Source of the DNA: Pseudomonas sp. GR 6-02 | Lineage (GTDB): Bacteria; Pseudomonadota; Gammaproteobacteria; Pseudomonadales; Pseudomonadaceae | Length of the DNA: 64,000 nucleotides | Assembly: GCF_001655615.1 (NCBI RefSeq) | Contig: NZ_CP011567.1 | Coordinates: 6,296,001-6,360,000 of the forward strand | Direction of reading: 5' to 3' | Shown here: piece by piece, positions 34,160 through 42,656 of the stretch | How positions within the stretch are numbered: position 1 is the first letter of the stretch | Layout: each line of letters starts with the position of its first letter | The notes under the pieces: generated by a model | The model's input: the letters and a program-made list of their open reading frames with translations, nothing else | Told to the model about the DNA's origin: nothing | Databases searched by the model: none | Made by a program: the position numbers and the translations under genes

Positions 34160-34291
34160 TGTGGCGAGGGAGCTTGCTCCCGCTCGGCTGCGAAGCAGTC
34201 GTAAAACAGAGGGTGCGGTTTGACTGCCACACCGCGGCGCAGGGTTTTGGGGCTGCTGCGCAGCCCAGCGGGAGCAAGCTCCCTCGCCACA
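34160..34291. repeat. REPIN-like doublet, copy 2
   Basis: It has the same design as 14251-14383: left arm TGTGGCGAGGGAGCTTGCTC (from 34160) and inverse right arm GAGCAAGCTCCCTCGCCACA (to 34291), with inner pairs CTGCGAAGCAGTCG and CTGCTGCGCAGCC. It fills the 306-base gap between sfa and the small lipoprotein gene, where nothing else was found, inside an operon otherwise tightly packed. Confidence 0.8.
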
Positions 34292-34351
34292 GGGAATTCG
34301 CCAGCCACAGGGGGCATTCCAACCTGAGTGGTCGGGTTGTAGAAATCGAGA

Positions 34352-35869
34352 TCAGCCATCGAAATCACCCAAATTGATATTCAGCCGCCCGAGGCGGTAC
34401 AGCAGCGTGCGCCGTGGCAGCCCGAGTTCGCGGGCGGCGAGGGTCTGGTTGCCGTCGTTTTTGCGCAGGCAGTCGAGCAGCAGACTTCGCTCGACCTGCT
34501 CCAGGCGTTCGCGCAGGTTCAGGCTGCTGTCTTCCGGCATGGCTTCCATGCGCAGGGAGAAATGCTCGGCCAGCAACTCGCCGCCCTCGCACAGCAGCAC
34601 TGCGCGCTCGACCAAACCCTTGAGTTCGCGAACGTTGCCGGGGAAGGCATAACCGGACAGGTGATCCAGCGCCGCGTCGGACCAGCGCACCGCGTCGCGC
34701 TGCAAGAACGAGCAAGCCTTGTCGGCGAAGTGCCGCGCCAGGTCGAGGATGTCGCCTTCGCGCTGACGCAGCGCCGGCAGCTCGATCGGGAATTGCGCGA
34801 GGCGGTAGTACAAGTCCTCGCGGAACTTGCCTTCGCTGACCAGCACAGACAAATCCCGGTGCGTCGCGGCGATGATGCGCACGTCGATTTTGTGGGTGTC
34901 GTTGGAACCCAGCGGGCGGATCTCGCCCTCCTGCAATACCCGCAGCAACTTGGCTTGCAGCGATAACGGCATATCGCCGATTTCATCGAGCAGCAAGGTG
35001 CCGCCGTTGGCCGCATCGAAGAGCCCGGCACGGTCGCGATCAGCACCGGTGAAGGCGCCCTTGCGGTAGCCGAACAGCTCGCTTTCCAGCAGGTTCTCGG
35101 GGAACGCCGCGCAGTTCTGCACGATGAACGCCTGGGACCGGCGCGGGCCGCAATCGTGAATCGCCCGCGCGACCACTTCCTTGCCGGTGCCAGTCTCACC
35201 GCGCAGCAGCACGGTGTAGGGGCTGTGCAGGACTTTGCTGATCAGCGAATAGGTCTGGCGCATGGCCACGCTCTTGCCGATCAGGCCATAACCGCTGGCG
35301 CTCGGGACGTTGAGCGGCGCCGGGCGTGTATCACCGTTCGGCTGACGCAAACGCTGCAGCAAGTGCAGTTGGCCGAGCACGAACGAGCCCAGTTGACCGA
35401 GGGAATCGGCAAAGCCTTGCAGGTCGATTACCCGGCGACTGGCGCACAGCAGCAAACCTTCGACAGCCTTCTGCTGATTGACCAGCGGCACGCACAGTAG
35501 CGACTGCCAGGGCGTGGCCTGGGGCGGCAGGAAGCTGGTTTCGTGCAGGCTGCCGCTCAGCTCGCTGAGGCACACCACGCGGTTCTGGCACAAGGCGAAT
35601 TGCAGCAGTTGTTCACCGTTGTAATCCGCCGGCAGGCTGGCCCCTTCCCGGGGTTGCAGAACGCCGTTCAGGCACTCGGCGTTCATCCCCAGGCAAGTGT
35701 GGGTCGCATCCAGCAGGTACAACTGCGTCAGCTCGCAACCGCTGAGCTCGGCCAGGCCGCGCACGAAGTCACCCAGCAGCACAGCGCTGTCCGCCGCCCG
35801 CGACAGGCTGGCGAACTGCGCCAGCAAGGCTTCGGCATAGACCAGCGGTTGCGGCACTTGAGTGAACAT
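34352..35869 (-). CDS. sfa2: Sigma-54-dependent activator Sfa of the HSI-II T6SS
   Basis: This 505-residue regulator has a GAF-like sensor in its first 170 residues (LLGDFVRGLAELSGCELTQL). The central AAA+ domain has Walker A GETGTGKE, the sigma-54 contact motif GAFTGA and Walker B GGTLLLDEIGDM. The C-terminal Fis-type helix-turn-helix is NQTLAARELGLPRRTLLYRL. ATG 35869 has GAGG 8 bases ahead. Sfa2 of P. aeruginosa activates T6SS and hcp genes with sigma-54. I found no convincing -24/-12 promoter ahead of tssA here, so its targets may lie elsewhere. No receiver domain is present. Confidence 0.94.
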   Translation of the reverse strand: MFTQVPQPLVYAEALLAQFASLSRAADSAVLLGDFVRGLAELSGCELTQLYLLDATHTCLGMNAECLNGVLQPREGASLPADYNGEQLLQFALCQNRVVCLSELSGSLHETSFLPPQATPWQSLLCVPLVNQQKAVEGLLLCASRRVIDLQGFADSLGQLGSFVLGQLHLLQRLRQPNGDTRPAPLNVPSASGYGLIGKSVAMRQTYSLISKVLHSPYTVLLRGETGTGKEVVARAIHDCGPRRSQAFIVQNCAAFPENLLESELFGYRKGAFTGADRDRAGLFDAANGGTLLLDEIGDMPLSLQAKLLRVLQEGEIRPLGSNDTHKIDVRIIAATHRDLSVLVSEGKFREDLYYRLAQFPIELPALRQREGDILDLARHFADKACSFLQRDAVRWSDAALDHLSGYAFPGNVRELKGLVERAVLLCEGGELLAEHFSLRMEAMPEDSSLNLRERLEQVERSLLLDCLRKNDGNQTLAARELGLPRRTLLYRLGRLNINLGDFDG

Positions 35870-35879
35870 CACACCCACC

Positions 35880-38528
35880 TCAGGCGAACTCGCACGTCAC
35901 GCTGGCATTGCCGTCGAGCGTCGCATGCACGCGCTTGAGGCTTTCACCGGTGGCCATCGCATCGAGCAAACGGTCGGCCACCAGCGGCAGTACATGCAGG
36001 TCGAGCAAGTGGTCGATCAGGCGCGCACCGCTGTCGCTTTGAGTGCAGCGTTCAGCCAGGTGATCGACAAGGTCCTGGGAGTAAGTGAAATCCAGCTGAC
36101 GGCGGTTCAGGCGCTCGCCCAAACGACCGAGTTTGATTTCGATCAGCTCGCGCAGCACCGGGCCGCCCACCGGGTAGTAAGGCACCACGCGCATGCGCGC
36201 CAGCAATGCCGGCTTGAAGTGTTTGCTGAGCACCGGGCGAATGGTTTCTTCGAGGACTTCGGCTGTCGGCCGCGCGCCGTTTTCGCAGAGCTCGCTGATG
36301 CGGTCGCTGCCCAGGTTCGAGGTCATCAGGATCAGCGTGTTGCGGAAATCGATCTCGCGCCCTTCCCCGTCGTTGGCCACACCTTTGTCGAAGATTTGGT
36401 AGAACAGGTTGAGCACGTCCGGGTCGGCTTTTTCGACTTCATCAAGCAACACCACCGAGTACGGTTTCTGCCGCACGGCTTCGGTGAGCATGCCGCCCTC
36501 GCCGTAACCGACATAGCCCGGCGGCGCACCGATCAGACGCGACACGGTGTGCTTCTCCTGGAACTCGGACATGTTGATGGTGGTGATGAAACGATCACCG
36601 CCGTACAACAAATCAGCGAGGGCCAGTGCGGTTTCGGTCTTGCCGACGCCGCTCGGGCCGACCAGCAGGAACACGCCGACCGGGGCATCCGGTTTGTTCA
36701 GGCCAGCGGCGGTGGCGCGCATCGAACGGTCCAACGCATGAACCGCTTGCTCCTGACCACGAATGCGCGTGCGCAGGTCGGTGGCGAAGCTTGCGACCTT
36801 GGCGTTGTGTTCGCGAGCCAGTTGCGCCAATGGCACACCGGTCCAGGCGCTGATCACTTCGGCCACCAGACGCGGGCAGACTTCGAAGCTCACCAGGCGT
36901 TCTTTGACCTGAAGCTCGGTCAGAGCTTTGTGAGTTTCGTTGAGCGCGGTTTCCAGGGTTTCAACGCTTTGCGCTTCGTCCACCGGCAACGTTTCGATCA
37001 CGGTGCCTTCGGCGTCTTCTTCAACCGTGATGCTCGGTTCGACAGCAGCGGCTTCGCGAGCCTTGGCCAGTTGCTGACGCAGCTCCAGCAGGCGCTCGGC
37101 CAGTTCTTTCTGCTCGGTCCACAGCGTTTCGAGGGCGACCTTTTCGTCTTCGGCATCAGCCAGGCGATCTTCCAGAGCGTCCAGCGCTTCGTGATCGATC
37201 AGCAGACCGGCTTCGGCGTCACGACGCAGGGCCTGACGCTGACGGCCACCTTCGGCCAGTTCGCCACGCAGGCGTTCCAGGCTTTCCGGGGCGGCGGCGA
37301 GGCTGATGCGTACGCGGGCGCAGGCGGTGTCGAGCACGTCGACAGCCTTGTCCGGCAGCTGACGACCCGCCAGGTAACGGGCGGACAACTCAGCCGCGGC
37401 AACCACCGCGTCATCGCGCAGGTAGATGCCGTGGCTCTTCTCGTAGACCTGAGCCAGGCCACGCAGAATGGTCACCGCTTCGCTGACGGTCGGTTCGTGC
37501 AGTTGCACCGGTTGGAAACGACGGGCCAGGGCCGGGTCTTTCTCGAAGTATTTTTTGTACTCCGCCCAGGTGGTGGCGGCGATGGTGCGCAACTCGCCAC
37601 GGGCCAGGGCTGGTTTCAACAGGTTGGCCGCGTCAGAACCGCCGGCGTTGCCACCCGCGCCGATCAGGGTGTGGGCTTCGTCGATGAACAGGATGATTGG
37701 CTTCGGCGAGGCTTTGACTTCGTCGATCACGCCTTTGAGGCGACGTTCGAACTCGCCCTTGACGCTGGCGCCGGCCTGCAACAGGCCCATGTCCAGCGAC
37801 AGCAGCTCAACGCCTTTCAAGACTTGCGGCACTTCACCGGCTGCGATGCGCGAGGCCAGGCCTTCGACGATGGCGGTTTTACCGACGCCCGCTTCACCCA
37901 CCACAATCGGGTTGTTCTTGCGGCGACGAGCGAGGATGTCGACCATCTGACGGATCGCGCCATCGCGGCACAGCACCGGGTCGAGTTTGCCGTCGCGAGC
38001 CTGCTGGGTCAGGTTGTGGGTGAAGCGCTCCAGCAGTGATTCGCCGGGCACGGCCGGTTTGCCGGTGGCCGGTTGTTCTTTCTGCGACAGGGCGAATTCT
38101 TTCAGGCGCTCGATGTTCAGCTTGGCCAGCAACGACTGATAACGGCTGCCGGCATAGCGCATCGGGTTGCGCAGCAATGCGAGGATCAACGCGGCCTGCT
38201 CGACCTGGCTCTGGCCCAGTTCGAGGTTGGCCACCAGCAAGGCGTCCTGCAGCCACTGCACCAGTTCCGGGGCGAACACCGGGTTGCGCGAGGCGCTGTG
38301 CTCGACCCGCGATTGCAGCGCGGCGCTCAGCTCGCCAGCGTCCACTTCGGCATCCTGCAACGCCCGGGCGAGCAGGCCTTGCGGACGCTCCAGCAGGCCC
38401 AGCAGCAAGTCTTCGACGAGGATCTTGCTGCCGCCACGGGCGACGCAGCGTTCGGCAGAACTTTCCAGGTCACGACGGGTTTCGGCGTCCAGCGCCTGGA
38501 TAAGTTGTTGCAGGTCTACGTTGATCAT
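35880..38528 (-). CDS. clpV: T6SS sheath-disassembly ATPase ClpV (TssH)
   Basis: ClpV (882 residues) is a double AAA+ ATPase that recycles the contracted TssB-TssC sheath. The N-terminal Clp_N domain starts MINVDLQQLIQALDAETRRD. The first AAA+ has Walker A VGEAGVGKTAIVE. A coiled-coil middle domain spans about 400-550. The second AAA+ has LVGPSGVGKTETALALADLL and MSEFQEKHTVSRLIGAPPGY. The C-terminal D2-small domain follows. The ATPase motifs are intact. It is the next gene upstream of sfa in the operon. Confidence 0.96.
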   Translation of the reverse strand: MINVDLQQLIQALDAETRRDLESSAERCVARGGSKILVEDLLLGLLERPQGLLARALQDAEVDAGELSAALQSRVEHSASRNPVFAPELVQWLQDALLVANLELGQSQVEQAALILALLRNPMRYAGSRYQSLLAKLNIERLKEFALSQKEQPATGKPAVPGESLLERFTHNLTQQARDGKLDPVLCRDGAIRQMVDILARRRKNNPIVVGEAGVGKTAIVEGLASRIAAGEVPQVLKGVELLSLDMGLLQAGASVKGEFERRLKGVIDEVKASPKPIILFIDEAHTLIGAGGNAGGSDAANLLKPALARGELRTIAATTWAEYKKYFEKDPALARRFQPVQLHEPTVSEAVTILRGLAQVYEKSHGIYLRDDAVVAAAELSARYLAGRQLPDKAVDVLDTACARVRISLAAAPESLERLRGELAEGGRQRQALRRDAEAGLLIDHEALDALEDRLADAEDEKVALETLWTEQKELAERLLELRQQLAKAREAAAVEPSITVEEDAEGTVIETLPVDEAQSVETLETALNETHKALTELQVKERLVSFEVCPRLVAEVISAWTGVPLAQLAREHNAKVASFATDLRTRIRGQEQAVHALDRSMRATAAGLNKPDAPVGVFLLVGPSGVGKTETALALADLLYGGDRFITTINMSEFQEKHTVSRLIGAPPGYVGYGEGGMLTEAVRQKPYSVVLLDEVEKADPDVLNLFYQIFDKGVANDGEGREIDFRNTLILMTSNLGSDRISELCENGARPTAEVLEETIRPVLSKHFKPALLARMRVVPYYPVGGPVLRELIEIKLGRLGERLNRRQLDFTYSQDLVDHLAERCTQSDSGARLIDHLLDLHVLPLVADRLLDAMATGESLKRVHATLDGNASVTCEFA

Positions 38529-38541
38529 GTGTCATCTGTCC

Positions 38542-39549
38542 TTAATGAATTTTGCTGCCCAGGGTCACCACGCCGTCCGCTTTTTCGCGGCCAAGCCAAC
38601 TGGTCCACCCCAGGCGACAGGCGTTCTGCTCACCGATGCGAAGTTCGCGGATTTCTTCCTGGCGCAGCACCAGGCGAATGTCGTAATCGAGCGGGTCACG
38701 CAGGGTGAACCTCACCAGCGCGCACAGCGGCTGGTAGCCGAAACCGATCGGCAGGAATTCGTGGAAGCGTTGCCAGTCGAGCTCGCGGATGTGAATGCGG
38801 AATTTGCCGCTGCGGTCGCGCACGTGCTCGCCCAGCACCAGGTCTTCGCCGAGCATGCTGTTGCCGCGACCGAGGCGATTGCGCTGCTCGTCGAGGATTT
38901 CGACGCGGCGCTCGATGCACTGTTCGATGGTCAGCTCGGCGTGCTTGAAGTAGTAGCGCAGCACCGCTTCGATCAACGCCGCCGAGTGCGCCCGCAAGCT
39001 GAGCAGGCCGAGGTAAGGCAGCAGGCGTTTCCAGTTCAGCTCCTGGGCCTTGCGGATCTCTTCGCCGCCGAGGCCGATCAGGGCAAACAGCTGCGCCGAA
39101 AACGGGTCGAGCGCGCCACTCTGGAAACTCGCGCGGTAGCGATACTTTCGCCAGATCGGCAGCATCAGCCGTTGCAGGCGATGGTGAAACAGGTCGAGAA
39201 AGTTACGGGTCGGGTTGCCGTCTTCGCTGTCACCCAGCGCCTGTTCGCCGTAAAACGCAGGCAACGGCGAACCGGAGCCGACCAGGCCGATCAGGTTGAA
39301 ACGCAGACGCGCGCGCCTCATCCCGTGTTCTTCGAAAAACTCCACGCGATCGACGTCGCTGCCAGGGAAACCCAGGCTCGGGTTGGCCTGGAATTCCAGC
39401 TGGTCGTACAGGTCGTCTTCGCTCAGGTGCGGGTGTGCATCGCGCAGCCGGTCAATCACCAGCAGCACGGCCTGAAACAGCGAGTACTCGCGTATTACCC
39501 GGGTCAGCCCGCTTAAAGCAGGGGCTGCAGGCCCATACGTGGTGTCCAT
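38542..39549 (-). CDS. tssG: T6SS baseplate protein TssG, HSI-II type
   Basis: TssG (335 residues) forms the baseplate wedge with TssF, TssE and TssK. The segment FSLFQAVLLVIDRLRDAHPH in its early part, FQANPSLGFPGSDVDRVEFF and the later NPTRNFLDLFHHRLQRLMLP are the usual landmarks of the DUF1305 family. The first 37 bases overlap the end of tssF, so the exact start may be an internal codon. It ends 13 bases before clpV. Confidence 0.93.
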   Translation of the reverse strand: MDTTYGPAAPALSGLTRVIREYSLFQAVLLVIDRLRDAHPHLSEDDLYDQLEFQANPSLGFPGSDVDRVEFFEEHGMRRARLRFNLIGLVGSGSPLPAFYGEQALGDSEDGNPTRNFLDLFHHRLQRLMLPIWRKYRYRASFQSGALDPFSAQLFALIGLGGEEIRKAQELNWKRLLPYLGLLSLRAHSAALIEAVLRYYFKHAELTIEQCIERRVEILDEQRNRLGRGNSMLGEDLVLGEHVRDRSGKFRIHIRELDWQRFHEFLPIGFGYQPLCALVRFTLRDPLDYDIRLVLRQEEIRELRIGEQNACRLGWTSWLGREKADGVVTLGSKIH

Positions 39550-41300
39550 TGGTACACCTCTCCCTGTGTGCTTTTTACCCGCAGCTCGTGGTACGAATTG
39601 AGACTGGCGTAAAGCGCGAAAAACTCGTTAAGAACCGAAGCGAACACGAACAGGTCGCCCTCGCCGATATACCCTTCCGGGTCGATGGTCAGCTCGGTGC
39701 GCAACCCGCGAACCGGTAACCCTCGGTGCAATCTGTCGACATGCTGGTGCTTGATCGACTTGAGCCCGCCCAGCAGGCGTTTGCTGACTTTTTCCGCGTG
39801 TTGGTCGTAGTAGCGCGGCAGGTCGTAGGTTTCGAGAATCACCTTCAACGCGTTGACGTCGGCCAGCGACAGATAGTTGAGCGACATGTTGCTGATCAGC
39901 TTCCAGAGGAAGTCGCGGTTCAGCGGCGGCGCGAAACTCGAGGTAGCCGGGGTGATATTGCGGAAACTCAAAAACTCCGGCGTCTCTTCGCAGGCCATGC
40001 GGATGTCGCCGAGCTTGAGCTTGCGCGGCAGGTTCTGGTTGGTGCACATCAGCTCGATCGACAGGGTTTCGTGGGCTTCGGTGTGGCGGATGCCGAAGCT
40101 CAGGTAGGTGTCGAGGCCGTCGTGCAGCAACGACGAACGCTGGCGGATGCTGTAATGCGGACGGCTGTTGGGCACGTCGAAACTCGGGTCGTGCTCGAAG
40201 GATTCGAATGGCACGTACTCTTGATAACCGAGGCCGCCGGGCTTCCAGCCAGTCACGGTTTCCACCGAAAACACACCGCAGTTTTCCAGGTCGTATTCGG
40301 CCGGCAACAGCAGGTATTCGTCCTGTTTGCCGTCGAGGCGAATCGGCAGTGCATCGTGCTCGAACAGGTTGACGATCGGCGTGCAATAGAGCTTCACGTT
40401 GTCCAGGGTCGGACGCATCCGCATGATGCCGCTCTTGCGAATATCGAAGCGCAATTCAAGGCCGCGCATTTGCTTGAGGGTGTCTTCCGGCAATGCCTTG
40501 AGCAGGTCCAGACCGTTGATATCAACGAACAGGAATTTGTCCTGGAAAGCGAAATACTCCTGCAGGTAGCGATAGCCGCGGAAGGTGTTCAGCGGATACG
40601 GGATCAACGCTTCCTCTTCGGCAAAACCCACCGGCTGCACACGGTCGCCGGGCATCTTGAACGCCATCGGTTGACCGCTTACGCCGTTGATGGGCTTGCC
40701 GGCGCCGTCCAGCGGGATCAGCTCAATGCCTTCGAGGTTGCGCAACAGGCTCAGGTAAAGCATCTGGCTGATGTAACGCTCACCGGCAAAGTGCAGGCGC
40801 AGACGACTCAGCTCCAACTCGCCGAGGTGACCATCCGCGCTCATCTCCAGGCGCAGGCTCAACAGCGAACCGTCACCCTTTACCGAGTAATTCAGCGCGG
40901 CCAGATCCAGCGGCAACACCTCGGTCGGGTAGCACGTACGGAAACGGCAACGCACATCATCGACCGGCACGCTCTCCACCGGCGTATCACGCTCGACCCT
41001 CAACGCCGGCCCGGAACGCTTCAACGGATCGAACTGCAAAATGCTGAACGCCGGCAGCGGCCGCATGTAGTTCGGCCACAGCAACTGCATCAGGGAATGG
41101 CTGAGCTCCGGCAACTCGTCGTCGAGCTTTTGCCGCAGACGACCGGTCAGAAAGGCAAAGCCCTCCAGCAACCGCTCCACATCCGGATCCCGCCCGGCCT
41201 GACCAAGGAAAGGCGCCAACGCCGGGCTACGCTCGGCGAAACGACGACCTAACTGGCGAAGTGCGGTGAGTTCGCTTTGGTAGTAGTGGTTAAAGGACAT
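39513..41300 (-). CDS. tssF: T6SS baseplate protein TssF, HSI-II type
   Basis: TssF (595 residues, DUF879) is the largest wedge protein of the baseplate. The start MSFNHYYQSELTALRQLGRR and FAERSPALAPFLGQAGRDPD are the classic family N-terminus, and RLLEGFAFLTGRLRQKLDDE follows. The C-terminal ASVLNEFFALYASLNSYHEL is also conserved. In P. aeruginosa HSI-II tssF follows tssE directly; here four genes (PAAR, effector and two small membrane proteins) separate them, and tssF resumes 63 bases after the last of these. Confidence 0.95.
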   Translation of the reverse strand: MSFNHYYQSELTALRQLGRRFAERSPALAPFLGQAGRDPDVERLLEGFAFLTGRLRQKLDDELPELSHSLMQLLWPNYMRPLPAFSILQFDPLKRSGPALRVERDTPVESVPVDDVRCRFRTCYPTEVLPLDLAALNYSVKGDGSLLSLRLEMSADGHLGELELSRLRLHFAGERYISQMLYLSLLRNLEGIELIPLDGAGKPINGVSGQPMAFKMPGDRVQPVGFAEEEALIPYPLNTFRGYRYLQEYFAFQDKFLFVDINGLDLLKALPEDTLKQMRGLELRFDIRKSGIMRMRPTLDNVKLYCTPIVNLFEHDALPIRLDGKQDEYLLLPAEYDLENCGVFSVETVTGWKPGGLGYQEYVPFESFEHDPSFDVPNSRPHYSIRQRSSLLHDGLDTYLSFGIRHTEAHETLSIELMCTNQNLPRKLKLGDIRMACEETPEFLSFRNITPATSSFAPPLNRDFLWKLISNMSLNYLSLADVNALKVILETYDLPRYYDQHAEKVSKRLLGGLKSIKHQHVDRLHRGLPVRGLRTELTIDPEGYIGEGDLFVFASVLNEFFALYASLNSYHELRVKSTQGEVYQWTPRMGLQPLL

Positions 41301-41363
41301 GGATGGGCTGCCTGGTTTTGAATTTGGGTGAGCTAGATACGTGTTTTTGCTCAGTGGTCATAT

Positions 41364-41564
41364 TTATGCGGGAGGCAAATTCAGGAAATAGGTGCCAATG
41401 CCGTGCATCACCGGTATCGCCATCAAGACAATGAACGTCAGCAACCTATGAAGCTTCGAGTTACGGCTTTTATTGCGTAGCCCAGTCAGGGCTAGAATCA
41501 GCGATAAAATGGCCAACGTACCGAATAGGTCACTGTCAGCTAATACGGCCAGATAACCGCTCAT
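41364..41564 (-). CDS. Small membrane protein, candidate immunity protein, copy 1
   Basis: This 66-residue protein begins MSGYLAVLADSDLFGTLAIL. Two membrane helices are likely, one around residues 13-30 and one at LLTFIVLMAIPVMHGIGTYF, with a basic loop (NKSRNSKLHR) between them, so both ends would face the periplasm. It is a paralogue of the next gene; both share YLAVLADSDLFGTLAI, the basic NSK-x-HR loop and an NLPPA tail. GAGG lies ahead of the ATG. By position behind an NlpC/P60-like effector I infer an immunity role. I recognise no family. Confidence 0.75.
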   Translation of the reverse strand: MSGYLAVLADSDLFGTLAILSLILALTGLRNKSRNSKLHRLLTFIVLMAIPVMHGIGTYFLNLPPA

Positions 41565-41646
41565 CCCTTACATCCTCTTGAGTAAAACTTCCGTTGTAGA
41601 GCAGCAGCAGTTTCAGTGCCAAAACACCACAGAAAAAAGTCTGCAT

Positions 41647-41853
41647 TCACGCAGGCGGTAAGTTGGCATAATAACTGCCAACCACTTCGAGCAATGTAAT
41701 GGACACCAGACACAAAAAAGTCAAAACTCGGTGCCACTTTGAGTTTCTAACCCTAACAAACAAATTACCAATCGCCGCAAAAAAACAAAAAATCGCCAAA
41801 GTTCCAAACAAATCACTATCAGCCAACACTGCCAAATAGACGTCAAAACTCAT
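41647..41853 (-). CDS. Small membrane protein, candidate immunity protein, copy 2
   Basis: This 68-residue protein begins MSFDVYLAVLADSDLFGTLA and ends in SYYANLPPA. Its two helices and basic loop (VRVRNSKWHR) match the 66-residue neighbour. Its ATG overlaps the effector stop as ATGA, so translation is coupled to the effector, the usual sign of an effector-immunity pair. Composition is AT-rich compared with tssF and tssE. The second copy downstream could be a spare or have diverged to face a related effector. Confidence 0.78.
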   Translation of the reverse strand: MSFDVYLAVLADSDLFGTLAIFCFFAAIGNLFVRVRNSKWHRVLTFLCLVSITLLEVVGSYYANLPPA

Positions 41854-42656
41854 TTTTTATTAAACCCCATGAAATTCCAACGATACAATTGGAAGTTTTT
41901 CAAAAAGTCTTCATCCGTAGAGCCTTTAGCCATATTTTTATAATCCCACCCAACAACCGCCTTCTCATAAAATCCTTTTTCAATCGACATACCCGCATAT
42001 CCATCATTCTGCGGATCAGCCATGTTAGAGCCAATCAATCTCTGAAATGTTGTATTAGGGCGGGTACTCCAACCACTAGTATTACCCTGCCTGATGTCAA
42101 TTCTGGAGGTATTAATTCCGACTACGACTTGGATATGGTGCGCAACATCTCCAGGACGATCAAGAGCCTGCGCAAGGATGTCCCCGGGCATCAGGCTTTC
42201 TACTGCATCCACAGCCAGAGTATTTTCACCCACTTCCTGCATATCCGGAGCACCATAGGTCAACATGACCATTTCGCTAAAGCCGTACATATTGGAAGCG
42301 TAACGATCATGCTGCGCTGCGGTGTAATTCTCCATATTCCGGTAAGTTCTAACACCCGTTTTCAGCTTTACCGGCAATCCACGCTTAGACGCAAATTCGC
42401 ATAAAACCCTCAGAGCAAAGTCTTCACACGTAAACTTATTATTTTTTACAGCGCCGTTTTTATCCCAATATTTTTCATTGATCAGTTTTTCCGCAATCAA
42501 TGGTGCTTCGTCGTGATAAGCAGCAATATCTGCATCCGTCCAGAAAGCAGTCGTTTTCCAGAATACTTTATAGGTAACTTTTTTCCCGACGGGATCTGAC
42601 TTTGGAGTTAACGCAATTGACCGCGCCATCAAGGTAGACAAAATTTCGGCACTCAT
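41850..42656 (-). CDS. NlpC/P60-like (papain-fold) T6SS effector
   Basis: This 268-residue protein has no signal peptide. A likely catalytic Cys is C77 in KFTCEDFALRVLCEF, at the start of a helix as in papain-fold amidases. Further on, SLMPGDILAQALDRPGDVAH, then HIQVVVGINTSRIDIRQGN carries H173/H174 at the start of a strand and D187 as a possible third residue, the GDI...H-x-x-V-V-x-G pattern of NlpC/P60 and CHAP enzymes. I infer a cell-wall amidase delivered by the PAAR protein upstream, whose stop overlaps this start as ATGA. The assignment rests on motif pattern, not family match, so a different papain-fold activity is possible. Confidence 0.7.
   Translation of the reverse strand: MSAEILSTLMARSIALTPKSDPVGKKVTYKVFWKTTAFWTDADIAAYHDEAPLIAEKLINEKYWDKNGAVKNNKFTCEDFALRVLCEFASKRGLPVKLKTGVRTYRNMENYTAAQHDRYASNMYGFSEMVMLTYGAPDMQEVGENTLAVDAVESLMPGDILAQALDRPGDVAHHIQVVVGINTSRIDIRQGNTSGWSTRPNTTFQRLIGSNMADPQNDGYAGMSIEKGFYEKAVVGWDYKNMAKGSTDEDFLKNFQLYRWNFMGFNKK

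Noticed and set aside
35862..38039. 725-codon plus-strand frame opposite clpV
   Set aside because: An antisense shadow in GC-rich DNA; ClpV on the other strand is complete.
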